From positions 124,001-188,000 of the forward strand of contig JAKRSF010000013.1 in assembly GCA_022402445.1 (NCBI GenBank): 64,000 nt of DNA. The letters are read 5' to 3'. This stretch comes from Cyanobacteriota bacterium (lineage in GTDB: Bacteria > Cyanobacteriota > Cyanobacteriia > CACIAM-69d). This document shows positions 1 through 7,845 of this stretch, one piece after another. The notes under the pieces were generated by a model. That model was not told the DNA's origin and made no database searches. It saw only the letters and a list, made by a program, of their open reading frames with translations. Within the stretch, counting starts at the first letter, position 1; every line of letters begins with the position of its first letter. The translations under genes were made by a program, and so were the position numbers.

Positions 1-693
1 GTCAAAATACAGCGCCACCGGCTCATCCGCATGGTGAGCCGACAAAATCCGCTCCAGTTCCCGCAACGTGCGACCGGGCACCGTCACCTCAAACTCCTCC
101 AGGGGCGGCAGCTCCTCCCCATCATCATCGAGGCCCCCCACCGCCGCCTTCACCACCGCCAGCCGGTGGCCATCCGTCGCCGCAAACTCCAGGGAATCCC
201 CCTTCACCGACAGATGCACCCCCGTCAGCACCTGCTTCGTCTCATCGGAACTGGCGGCAAACAGCGCCCCCCGCAGCCCCTCTAGGAGCGCATCCACGGG
301 CAAATAGGCCGGTTCACCATTTTCGACCACCGGCAGGGCCGTGAACTCCTCAGCCCCCATGCCCTGGATGCTGTAGCGACCGCTCTGGGCCGTCAGGATG
401 GCGGTGCTCTCGTCCGTCAACTCCAGGGTCAAGGCCCCATTGGGCAAACGGCTCACAATGTCCGCCAGCAGCTTCGCCGGTAGGGTAATTTCCCCCGAGT
501 CATCCACCTCCGCCGGGAAGCTGGTTTGGATCCCAAAGCTCAGGTCAAAGGCCGTCAGGCTCACCCGCTGGGTGCCCGCATCGCAGGTGAGGAGAACGTT
601 GGCCAGGACCGGGTGGGTCGGGCGCGAGGGCACGGCGCGGCTCACCAGGGACAGGTTGGCGTTCAGGTCGCTTTGGGCGCAGAGCAGTTTCAC
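1..693 (-). CDS. dnaN: DNA polymerase III beta subunit (sliding clamp), partial
   Basis: Encodes the N-terminal 231 residues of the beta clamp, which tethers the replicative polymerase to DNA; the rest lies beyond the left edge. The reading frame opens with GTG at 693-691 and begins VKLLCAQSDLNANLSL, followed by VSRAVPSRPTHPVLANVLL, the highly conserved start of cyanobacterial DnaN. The GTG start is chosen because it gives exactly this family N-terminus and no in-frame ATG matches better. Further conserved stretches include LPAKLLADIVSRLP and the ATDGHRLA segment. The gene is transcribed away from the DnaA-box cluster that lies about 500 bases upstream, the usual dnaN/oriC arrangement of several cyanobacteria. 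Identification is by recognition of the translated sequence; the only limitation is truncation by the window. Confidence 0.96.
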   Translation of the reverse strand, partial: MKLLCAQSDLNANLSLVSRAVPSRPTHPVLANVLLTCDAGTQRVSLTAFDLSFGIQTSFPAEVDDSGEITLPAKLLADIVSRLPNGALTLELTDESTAILTAQSGRYSIQGMGAEEFTALPVVENGEPAYLPVDALLEGLRGALFAASSDETKQVLTGVHLSVKGDSLEFAATDGHRLAVVKAAVGGLDDDGEELPPLEEFEVTVPGRTLRELERILSAHHADEPVALYFD

Positions 694-1163
694 GGGGACG
701 GGGGGTCGGGGGGTGACGATGGCGCGCGGTGCCCTGGAGGACGGCGCGGCGCGGCCAAAAAAGCAAACCCGATGCTACCACAGGTCGCGGGGGGAGGGCG
801 TTCTGAATTGTTAAGTCTTTCGGTGGCGTTGGGCTTTGGGCGGTGCCTTCGCGATGGCTCCACGGCCCCTGGCCTCCACCGCTGGGCTCGCTACGGCGGT
901 GGAGGCGTTTGGAGCGTTTGGAATCGTGCGGTTGCTGAATTTTGGGCCGTTTTGTCGAAGGGCGGTGCGGCTCAAATCCGTTCAAAGCCGTCAGCGGGGT
1001 TTTGGGCTTGGGGAGCCGACCTGTGAAGTTGGGGTTTTGGGGTGCTGAGCGTGGATCCAGATCCCCTGGATTTTGCAAGTCTAGCTCTACGGGTTTTCGA
1101 TCCCGGTTCCACGGGTCCGGGTGGATCCAACCTTGCGCGCGATCAACCCTCCTCTGATCGACC

Positions 1164-1445
1164 CCTATTTTCTTATTTATTCTTGTTTAGTAGTAGTAGA
1201 GCCTGTGGAAAATGTGGAAAACTTTTAAAAACCCTTACGGGCCAAAGGGTACAGCCGTCGATGCCTGTGGAAAACCTGTGGAAAAACCCACCTACTTTTC
1301 CACAGAGTATTTATACTTAGGAATTAATTTCCACAGGGTATAGGGCCTTTTCCACAGGTTTTCCACAGGTTTTCCACAAAATTATCCACAGATGGCGATC
1401 CGTAGGAAAACTTTTCCACAGGTTTTCCACAGGTTTTCCACAAGA
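1164..1445. other. Chromosomal replication origin (oriC) candidate
   Basis: I count eleven exact copies of the cyanobacterial DnaA box TTTTCCACA. Four lie on the minus strand (1204-1212, 1213-1221, 1266-1274, 1277-1285) and seven on the plus strand (1296-1304, 1348-1356, 1359-1367, 1370-1378, 1412-1420, 1423-1431, 1434-1442). There is also one canonical TTATCCACA (1382-1390) and one ATTTCCACA (1327-1335). Boxes at 1348/1359/1370 and at 1412/1423/1434 are spaced exactly 11 bases, about one helical turn, so they sit on one face of the DNA. The boxes change orientation near 1290. The cluster lies just upstream of dnaN. No gene is supported inside it; minus-strand ORFs here are read-through of the repeats. 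Confidence 0.95.
1166..1199. other. Origin unwinding element: AT-rich tract plus DnaA-trio (TAG)4
   Basis: Reading the minus strand from the DnaA box at 1212-1204, the order is TTTTCCACA, a four-base GGCT linker, then CTACTACTACTA, then a 22-base AT-rich tract (1166-1187). On the plus strand the trinucleotide is (TAG)4 at 1188-1199. This is the order DnaA box, short GC-rich linker, DnaA-trios, AT-rich DNA described for the basal unwinding system of Bacillus subtilis. There the DnaA-trios guide DnaA onto single-stranded DNA. The motif and its spacing are seen directly; the function is inferred from the family model. Confidence 0.8.
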
Positions 1446-1647
1446 CTCTTAAAACCCTTATGACGAGGGGGTTGTGGAGATCGCTAGGGGGCGATCGCGG
1501 GGCCATTGGACCCCCTTAGGCATGAAAATCTGGATCCAGCCCTCAAAAAATGGATCCAACCATGGATCCAGTATGGATCCGTAAGCGCCGGGATGGAATC
1601 CACCGGAGGCCCGGATTTTGGATCCATTTTTGGATCCAGTTCTGGAT

Positions 1648-2058
1648 TTAGCCTTGGGGTTGAGGTGGGGATTGGGGGCGCTTGGGTTGGTAGAGGATGA
1701 CCCGGTTGCCCTGGGGGTCAAGGCCATAGACTTCCTGGCCGTGGGAGGCGGTTTGGATGGGTCCGACGGATCCGCCCGCCGCCTCGAACCGCGCGATCGC
1801 CCCCTGGAGATCCGTCACCTGTAGACAGAGGCTCATCCCCCCCGGCCCCATCCCTTGGAAATCCGGCACCGCCGACGGCTTGGGCACAAAAATTGCCAAC
1901 ACCAGCCCCCCCGGCAGCGTAAATTCCCCGTAGCGGCCCGGTTGGTACCGTTGGGGCTCCGTGCCGAGCAGCCCCCCATAGAACGCCAATAAATCCCCCC
2001 CCGCCCTATCCGCGATCGCCACCACCGCGCGATCGCACCCATCCCATCCCAGTGCCAT
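1648..2058 (-). CDS. VOC-superfamily (glyoxalase/dioxygenase-fold) protein
   Basis: A 136-residue protein with the compact vicinal-oxygen-chelate fold: AIADRAGGDLLAFYGGLLG near the N-terminus, FTLPGGLVLAIFVP in the middle, then SLCLQVTDLQGAIARFEAAGG and the closing YGLDPQGNRVILYQP, the standard last strands of a VOC module. Members bind a divalent metal and act on varied small molecules, for example lactoylglutathione, or confer resistance to certain drugs. The sequence does not say which, so no substrate is assigned. A single module this short would act as a dimer in this superfamily. It reads toward the origin, alone, with the RTX gene divergent on its other side. Family call is firm, function open. 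Confidence 0.82.
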   Translation of the reverse strand: MALGWDGCDRAVVAIADRAGGDLLAFYGGLLGTEPQRYQPGRYGEFTLPGGLVLAIFVPKPSAVPDFQGMGPGGMSLCLQVTDLQGAIARFEAAGGSVGPIQTASHGQEVYGLDPQGNRVILYQPKRPQSPPQPQG

Positions 2059-2712
2059 GCCTTACCCTCCAATGCCCCCCCATTGTCGAGGGTCAAGGCC
2101 GCGCGATCGCGCCCCGGCGGACAATACAGCCCCTAGGGTGCAAAAACCGGAAAAATTTCCACCTCCTGCGGAACCAACCCATTTCTCCCCGCGTCCATGG
2201 GCCTTAGAAGTCAGCGGACTCCACTCCAAAGTCTGACCTCTGCGCGAAGTCTTGGGTGTGCATCATTCCTAACGGCCTTAAATTGCTTAAGGGCTTCTCA
2301 CAAAAAGCTTAAAAAGACCTATTTCCGAGTAGCCAACTCGGCCCCGCGCGATCGCGCCGCCCGGTCTTGACAATCTGCAAACTTGCGCATAAGCGCGAAA
2401 AACAGACCAAGACCCAGCAAACCTAGGGCATAGGTCTAGCTCCCAGGGCCATACAGCCCCTTTCTCAACGTCAACACCAAAATCAACGAAATTTTGGGAA
2501 CGAGTTGGGAACCCTAGTACCAGAAGCACCGTCAGAACGCTCAGCGCAGCGCTTGAAATAGCCATAGAACCCCTCGCCCGGTGAACCTACCGTCACCGCC
2601 GCGATCAGCCTATCTCAGACCCAAAAGACGCGAGCAGCGGCGTATGGCCCCGGCCAGCGCCCCACAACGAAAACGTCCGCAAATCAGACTCGATTAAGGT
2701 CACGCAGCAACT
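2059..2712. other. Divergent intergenic region, no gene supported
   Basis: This 654-base gap separates the minus-strand VOC gene from the plus-strand RTX gene, so it should hold two promoters. It is somewhat less GC-rich than its surroundings and contains a small inverted repeat, CCGAGT/ACTCGG (about 2326-2342). A 92-codon minus-strand frame at 2287-2565 begins with a hydrophobic stretch but has no family resemblance or clear ribosome site, and I do not call it. Confidence 0.5.
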
Positions 2713-4857
2713 ATGGAACCGGAAACTCTCGTAACCGACCCGACCGTCACCCCCACGGCCCAGACCCCGACGGCCACGGCCCCGACGGAACCCACCACCA
2801 CCCCAACGCCGACGGCCACCCCGACGGCCACGGCTCCGACGGAACCCACCACTACCCCGACGGAACCCACCACCACCCCGCCGGAATCCACCACCACCCC
2901 GCCGGACGCCGTGACCACCACCGCCGTGGATTCACCGGCCCCCACCAGTCCCGATGGCGTCACCACCACCAGCACCCCCACCACCCCGGCACCGGGAGAT
3001 GACCTCGGGGAACTGACGGACGAAGCCGCCCAGTCCATCGCCGGAGCCGACAAGGAAGACATTCTCAACTGCTTTGATGCGAACTACTACCTCGCCCAAA
3101 ACGAGGATGTGGCGACGGAATTCCGGGCAGGACGAGTCACCAACCTGCTGAACCACTTCCTGAACTTTGGACAGTTTGAAGGCCGCTCCGCCAGCGCCTT
3201 CTTCAGCACCTCCACCTACTTCAAGTTCAACATTGACGTGGAGGTTTCCGTTCGGACCGGTGGCTTCAAGAGCGCCTTCTCCCACTTCGTCAAAGTTGGG
3301 GCCAAGGAAAAGCGGAAGTCCAGCGCGTTCCTCGACATCAACGAATATTTCTCCCAGTACTCCGATGTGGCCGCAGCGGCCAGCGCCCAGGGCAAGAGCG
3401 GCACCTTTGCCTTCCGCCACTTCAAGGAGTTTGGCTACAAGGAGAAGCGTTCCTTCAAGTTCTCCTCCAAGGCGTCCTTCAAGTTCGATGAGGAGTACTA
3501 TCTCCGGGCCTATCCCCAGGTGCGGACCCTGATTACACGGGGTGAATTCTCCAATGCCTTTGAGCATTTCGCCTCCGTCGGCATCAACAGCAATTTCAGC
3601 CCCGATCCCTCCTTCAATGTTGATTTCTTCAAGACCTTGAATCCCCAACTTGAGGAGGACTTCAAGACGGGCAAGATCAAGAGCGCATTCCTCTACTATC
3701 TCCAAAACGGTGAAGAGGATGACGATCTGGAGTTTGATCTGGAAAATTCGACCTCTGCGGCCACGGACGGCGCGGATCTCTATCGCGGCAATGGCGATGC
3801 CAATGTGTTCAATGGCTTGGCCGGAGATGACACGCTGCTTGGCTTCGGCGGCGATGACACCCTGACCGGTGCGGCGGGTAATGACGTGATCTTCGGTGGC
3901 GAAGGGAACGACATCATCGTCGGCGGTGCGGGCGGTGACCTGCTGGTTGGCGAGGCGGGCGATGATCTGATCGTCGGCGGCGAAGGGGATGACACCATCG
4001 AAGGGGGTGGCGGCGAAGATTCCCTCTGGGGTAGCGGCGGCAACGACACCTTCGTGTTCGGCAACATCGAGAATGAAGCCGAAGAAGATGATGACGACGA
4101 TGACGATGATGATGACGATAGCGACGACGATGCCGATGATGCGGGCGATGACACGCTAGCGGGCGGCAGCGGCGGTACGTCGAGCTCGTCCTCGGATGAT
4201 GATGACGACGACGATGACGATGATGATGACGACGCCGAGGGCGATGACGACGACGACGATGATGATGACGCGATCGCGGACGGCTCCGGCACTCCGACTA
4301 GCGGCGACGACACCCTAGCTGGCGACGGCGGCTCCGGCACCCCGACCAGCGGTGACGACACCCTAGCTGGCGACGGCGGCGTGGGCGGTGACGATCCGCT
4401 GACGGGCGAAGCTGGCACCGATGTGCTCACGGGCATGTCCACCATCTTTGACTTCGAGGTGGGCAAGGATAAGGTCCAACTGCCGAAGGCGTTTGGTTTC
4501 GAGTCCGGTGAAGAGGTGCTCGATGCCATCACCGACAGCGGCGTGGATACGGATGGCAACCTGTACTCGATGGTGGATATCACGTCGAGCTTCAGCCTGA
4601 AGATCTACCACGATGTGGAGCTGGTGGCCGATAGCTTCAAGATTGGCTTCGGCAGCACGTCTGGCATGGAGGGCGGTGACGACGACGGCGCGGGCACGGG
4701 TTCCGTGGGCGGTGGCGATCCGTTTGGCTCCCTCAGCGGTCTGGTGGGTCTGCCCCCGGGCTTGGCGAAGCAGGTGCTGCTCGGTAAGCGGACGTTTGAT
4801 ACCCTGCCTTCGGGGATCCAGAAGCGCTTCGGTGGCCGCGATCGCGATGACGACTAG
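2713..4857 (+). CDS. Large secreted RTX-type calcium-binding protein with Thr/Pro N-terminus and Asp tracts
   Basis: A 714-residue protein of modular make-up. Residues 1-100 are almost only Thr, Pro, Glu and Ala (TPTATAPTEPTTTP units). Residues about 115-340 hold five roughly 45-residue modules of the type DxxYYLxxNxDV ... FxHFxxxGxxExR, common in large cyanobacterial surface proteins. Residues about 353-452 are glycine/aspartate nonapeptides (GGxGxDxxx, for example GGEGDDTIEG), the calcium-binding beta-roll of RTX proteins. Residues about 457-525 contain long pure aspartate runs. Two 16-residue copies of a GSGTPTSGDDTLAGDG unit follow, and the C-terminus carries TIFDFEVGKDKVQLP, typical of the end domain of type I secreted RTX proteins. 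No signal peptide is visible, which fits type I (ABC/TolC) export. No export genes lie nearby. A role in adhesion or surface layer is inference. Confidence 0.88.
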   Translation: MEPETLVTDPTVTPTAQTPTATAPTEPTTTPTPTATPTATAPTEPTTTPTEPTTTPPESTTTPPDAVTTTAVDSPAPTSPDGVTTTSTPTTPAPGDDLGELTDEAAQSIAGADKEDILNCFDANYYLAQNEDVATEFRAGRVTNLLNHFLNFGQFEGRSASAFFSTSTYFKFNIDVEVSVRTGGFKSAFSHFVKVGAKEKRKSSAFLDINEYFSQYSDVAAAASAQGKSGTFAFRHFKEFGYKEKRSFKFSSKASFKFDEEYYLRAYPQVRTLITRGEFSNAFEHFASVGINSNFSPDPSFNVDFFKTLNPQLEEDFKTGKIKSAFLYYLQNGEEDDDLEFDLENSTSAATDGADLYRGNGDANVFNGLAGDDTLLGFGGDDTLTGAAGNDVIFGGEGNDIIVGGAGGDLLVGEAGDDLIVGGEGDDTIEGGGGEDSLWGSGGNDTFVFGNIENEAEEDDDDDDDDDDDSDDDADDAGDDTLAGGSGGTSSSSSDDDDDDDDDDDDDAEGDDDDDDDDDAIADGSGTPTSGDDTLAGDGGSGTPTSGDDTLAGDGGVGGDDPLTGEAGTDVLTGMSTIFDFEVGKDKVQLPKAFGFESGEEVLDAITDSGVDTDGNLYSMVDITSSFSLKIYHDVELVADSFKIGFGSTSGMEGGDDDGAGTGSVGGGDPFGSLSGLVGLPPGLAKQVLLGKRTFDTLPSGIQKRFGGRDRDDD
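4282..4377 (+). repeat. 48-bp direct tandem duplication inside the RTX gene
   Basis: Two adjacent 48-base units (4282-4329 and 4330-4377) differ at only a few third positions and encode the same 16 residues, starting GSGTPTSGDD. Being in frame, the duplication can expand or contract without breaking the gene. Confidence 0.9.
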
Positions 4858-5179
4858 GGCTGTTTAGAAAACCCTGGCTTGAAGTTGAGGGGAAATGGGG
4901 TCGCTGGCTGCCGCGGTGGCCAATGACCCTGACCCCGAGACCTGTGGCCGTAGTGCCGATATGAATCAAGGGACCATCCGGGCGATCGCCTGGGTGGTTT
5001 CTGCGTTGGGGGAGGATGTTAGGATCGCCAATGCCGCTCCCGCTGGTTGGATGGGTTGTTGTGGATGGATGAGCTGTGGCTGTGGGGGGCAGGGTTGAGG
5101 TCGGATGATGAGCCCTGACTATCCACGGCGCTGCTGATGGCGAGGTGGTTGAGTTAGTAAGTCCGAAGTTGGTGGAGCT
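4858..5179. other. Intergenic, nothing recognised
   Basis: Between the RTX gene and sufU. No conserved frame, RNA gene or strong terminator is visible. The last bases carry a GGTGGAG ribosome-binding site for sufU (about 5170-5176). Confidence 0.5.
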
Positions 5180-5659
5180 ATGGCCCTAGGGAATTTGCGG
5201 GATCTGTATCAACAGGTCATTTTGGAGCACTACAAAAAGCCTCAGCATCGGGGGGTGGCGGTGCCGACCCATCGATCGCAGCGGGGCCACAATCCGTCCT
5301 GTGGCGACACGATTGAACTGACGGTGACCCTGGAGTTGGATGGGGCGGGCGATCGCATTGAGGCGGTGAAGTTTGAGGGGGAAGGCTGCGCGATTTCCAT
5401 GGCGTCGGTGGATTTGATGGCGGGGGCGGTGCGCGGCAAGACGATCGCGGAGGCCCTGGAAATGGTGCAGCGGTTCCAGCAGATGATGAAGGGGGAGGCG
5501 GAATTTCCCAAGGAGCAGAAGAAGCTGAATGTGATGCAGGGGGTGGCCCAGTTCCCGGTGCGGATTAAGTGTGCAAACCTGGGCTGGCACGCCCTGCGGG
5601 CGGCGCTGGAGTCGGTGGAACCCCCGGCGGCGGGGTTTATTAGCAATGAGGATGAGTAG
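5180..5659 (+). CDS. sufU: SUF-system Fe-S cluster assembly protein SufU (IscU/NifU-N fold)
   Basis: A 159-residue IscU-like protein. The three ligand cysteines are at C41 (NPSCGD, with D43), C70 (GEGCAIS) and C131 (IKCANLGWHAL). The insertion between the second and third cysteines, about residues 95-120, is the feature that separates SufU from IscU. In Gram-positive bacteria SufU is a zinc-dependent sulfur acceptor for the cysteine desulfurase SufS; in cyanobacteria it accompanies the sufBCDS genes, which are not in this window. The ATG is preceded by GGTGGAG at good spacing. The gene stands alone, followed by a degenerate copy of a CAAGGGGCTTAAGCC-type palindrome. Family assignment is firm; whether it works as donor or scaffold here is not shown by the sequence. 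Confidence 0.93.
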   Translation: MALGNLRDLYQQVILEHYKKPQHRGVAVPTHRSQRGHNPSCGDTIELTVTLELDGAGDRIEAVKFEGEGCAISMASVDLMAGAVRGKTIAEALEMVQRFQQMMKGEAEFPKEQKKLNVMQGVAQFPVRIKCANLGWHALRAALESVEPPAAGFISNEDE

Positions 5660-5723
5660 GGCTTTAGGGGCTGTCGTCAATTAAGCTAAAGCCCTTGAAC
5701 CATCGCGCGCTGGCTGCTGGGGG

Positions 5724-5743
5724 CAAGGGTCTTAAGCCCCTTG
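5724..5743. repeat. Palindromic repeat, copy 1 (CTTAAG-centred)
   Basis: CAAGGGTCTTAAGCCCCTTG is a 20-base near-perfect palindrome with one mismatched pair, downstream of sufU. A perfect copy of the same element is at 28247-28266. Similar CTTAAG-centred palindromes are dispersed in cyanobacterial genomes. Confidence 0.75.
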
Positions 5744-5838
5744 TTGCGATCGCTGGAGAGGATTGGATGACAGGCCCTAGGCTTTTTTTAGGGACTGGGA
5801 ATTTTTAGGAATTCGGGATTTTTAGGATTTTAGGAATT

Positions 5839-6348
5839 ATGGACGTGGCGAATCTTGGGGCGTTGGATCTGACGGCGTTGGCGGTGGAGGGGGCCAAGTG
5901 GCTGGCGATCGCGGACGGGGTGCTGGTGGTGCTGACGGTGCTGGCCTTTGTGCTGGGCTGGGGGATTCGCTTTCGGTTGGTGGGGGTAGCGTCGTTCACG
6001 GCGGTGCTGGTGGCGGGGCTGTTTGCCCTGAGTCTGGGCCTGTTTGAGCGGACGACGGTGCCGGGGGCGGTGCGCTATGCCCTGGTGTACGACTCGGGGG
6101 CGGCGCGGGCGACGATCGCGGTGCCGCTGGAACTGAAAGATGATCGCGAGGCATTGACGGCCACATTGCAGCAGGCGGCCAGTGATCTATTCTCGCCCGG
6201 TCGCCTGGGGCCGCAGCGGGAATTGACGGTGCAGGCGCGGGCCTTGGAGCATGGGGCCAATGGGGCGTCGAAAACGGTCTACCTGGGCCAGATCCGGCGA
6301 TCGCTGACGGTGCGCGAGGACGCCAATGCCCAGATCGAACTGTTTTAG
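5839..6348 (+). CDS. ycf51: Ycf51 family membrane protein (DUF2518)
   Basis: A 169-residue protein with two close membrane segments, about residues 20-40 (WLAIADGVLVVLTVLAFVLG) and 47-66 (VGVASFTAVLVAGLFALSLG). A soluble C-terminal half containing GAVRYALVYDSGAARATIAVP follows. This arrangement and the GWGIRFRLVGV link match Ycf51, a family encoded in red-lineage plastid genomes and in cyanobacteria, whose function is unknown. It stands between sufU and the alcohol dehydrogenase gene with more than 150 bases on either side, so it is probably a single transcription unit. The family call rests on recognition of the paired membrane segments and flanking motifs. Confidence 0.85.
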   Translation: MDVANLGALDLTALAVEGAKWLAIADGVLVVLTVLAFVLGWGIRFRLVGVASFTAVLVAGLFALSLGLFERTTVPGAVRYALVYDSGAARATIAVPLELKDDREALTATLQQAASDLFSPGRLGPQRELTVQARALEHGANGASKTVYLGQIRRSLTVREDANAQIELF

Positions 6349-6600
6349 CAGTCGATGGAGGGCGATCGCGGCGAAACGGGTGCAGGGCATGGGGCCAGGG
6401 CTCGGCGGCCAGGTGACATTCTCCCTTAAACACGTTATGGTCTAGAGTCACCCCGCCGAGAATTTGGGCAGCCGTCTGGGACATCGTCGCCCCCCCTGGG
6501 AAGCCCGCTCCCCCGAGGGCATCGGTCAGACCTCCTGATCTAGGCATTCATTCTTGAAACAGCGCTCCCTTGATTCCGGTTGCGCGATTGTGGTGGTTAT

Positions 6601-7845
6601 ATGGCGATTCCTCCTTCCGTCCCCTCCGCCGGTTTGACGGCCCCCGTGGCGAGTTCACCGGTTGCTTTGTCCGTTGCCCCCGCGCGGGTGATCCGTGGCC
6701 GGGGGGTGTTGGCGATCGCGGGCGATGAGCTGGCCCGTCTGGGAAAACGTCCCCTGATTGTGGGGGGCGATCGCGCACTCCATGGGGCGGCGGCCTCCCT
6801 AGATCGAGCCCTGGAGGCGCACCAGTTGCAGGGGCTCACCGCCAGCGCCCATCCCGATTGCAGTGAGGCGGTGCTGGAACGGCTGCGCGATCGCGCCCAC
6901 AGCCACCGGGCCGACGCGATCATTGGCATCGGCGGCGGCAAAGCCCTCGACACGGCCAAACTGCTGGCCCATCAGCTCCAGGTGCCCGTCGCCACGGTGC
7001 CCACCTCCGCCGCCACCTGCGCCGCCTGGACCGCCCTTTCTAATGTCTATTCCGACGAGGGGGCCTTTTTATATGACGTGCCCCTCGATCGCTGCCCGGA
7101 TCTCTTGATCCTGGACTATGACCTGGTGGTGACGGCCCCCCAGCGGACCCTGGTGGCGGGCATCGGCGACGCGATCGCCAAGTGGTACGAAGCCTCGATC
7201 AGCAGCGGTCACCTGACGGCGGCCCCGGTGGTTTCCGCCGTGCAGCAGGCGCGGGTGCTGCGGGATTTGCTGTTGCAGCGCTCCGCCGACGCGATCGCCC
7301 ATCCCGGCGGCGAAGCCTGGGAAGCGGTGGTGGACGGGTCGGTCCTGCTGGCGGGGGTCATCGGGGGCCTTGGGGGTGCCCAGTGCCGCACCGTCGCCGC
7401 CCACGCGGTCCACAATGGCCTGACCCATCTGGCGGCCAGCCACGGCACGCTCCATGGCGAAAAGGTGGCCTACGGCATTTTGGTGCAACTGCGGCTGGAG
7501 GAAACGATCGCGGGCAGCCAACTGGCCACGGCGGCCCGTCAGCAGTTGCTGGAGTTTTATGGCGCGATCGGCCTGCCCACCACGTTGGAGGATTTGGGGC
7601 TATCCGGCATTGCGATCGCGGATCTGTACCGGGCCGCCGCGATCGCCTGTGAAGAGCGCTCCGACATCCATCACCTGCCCTTCCCCGTCGAAGCGGTTCA
7701 GGTGGCCGCCGCCATGGTCTCCACCACCGCCCCCTGCTGGCCCCGTCCCGCCGCGATCGCCCCGGACGGCGACAGCCGCGACGAAAGCACCCCCCACGCC
7801 CCCCTATCATCCCTTGCCCCCCGCCCCGAGGAGGTCGGCCCATGA
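6601..7845 (+). CDS. Iron-containing alcohol dehydrogenase / glycerol dehydrogenase-family protein
   Basis: About 414 residues from the ATG at 6601; an upstream in-frame TTG at 6580 is possible but less likely. The N-terminal part has the nucleotide-binding signature IIGIGGGKALDTAKLLA followed by VATVPTSAATCAAWTALS, as in glycerol dehydrogenases. The metal-binding region is recognisable as GIGDAIAKWYEA, then AHAVHNGLTHLAASHGTLHGEKVAYGI, with the conserved Asp and His ligands. It should oxidise or reduce a small polyol or aldehyde with NAD(P), but the substrate cannot be read from sequence. The stop overlaps the start of the next gene in an ATGA at 7842-7845, implying translational coupling with the aminotransferase. 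The last 40 residues are Pro/Arg-rich and probably disordered. Confidence 0.88.
   Translation: MAIPPSVPSAGLTAPVASSPVALSVAPARVIRGRGVLAIAGDELARLGKRPLIVGGDRALHGAAASLDRALEAHQLQGLTASAHPDCSEAVLERLRDRAHSHRADAIIGIGGGKALDTAKLLAHQLQVPVATVPTSAATCAAWTALSNVYSDEGAFLYDVPLDRCPDLLILDYDLVVTAPQRTLVAGIGDAIAKWYEASISSGHLTAAPVVSAVQQARVLRDLLLQRSADAIAHPGGEAWEAVVDGSVLLAGVIGGLGGAQCRTVAAHAVHNGLTHLAASHGTLHGEKVAYGILVQLRLEETIAGSQLATAARQQLLEFYGAIGLPTTLEDLGLSGIAIADLYRAAAIACEERSDIHHLPFPVEAVQVAAAMVSTTAPCWPRPAAIAPDGDSRDESTPHAPLSSLAPRPEEVGP

Larger units (their letters stand above)
1052..1638. repeat. Cluster of TGGATCCA palindromes flanking oriC
   Basis: The eight-base palindrome TGGATCCA occurs at 1052-1059, 1122-1129, 1531-1538, 1551-1558, 1563-1570, 1619-1626 and 1631-1638, with a near copy TGGATCCG at 1574-1581. 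Two copies lie on the dnaN side of the DnaA boxes and the rest on the other side. Such a palindrome is expected about once in tens of kilobases, so this density is strongly non-random. Each carries a GATC site. I see no coding frame that would explain them as repeated codons. Confidence 0.85.

Noticed and set aside
1324-1506. Minus-strand frame within the origin
   Set aside because: Its protein (repeats of VENLWKTCGK type) is only the translation of the DnaA-box array.
2287-2565. 92-codon minus-strand frame starting with a hydrophobic stretch
   Set aside because: No family likeness, no clear ribosome site, composition like non-coding DNA, and it lies in a promoter-rich divergent gap.
5996-6547. 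183-codon minus-strand frame opposite ycf51
   Set aside because: Pro/Arg-rich shadow of ycf51 with no conserved features.
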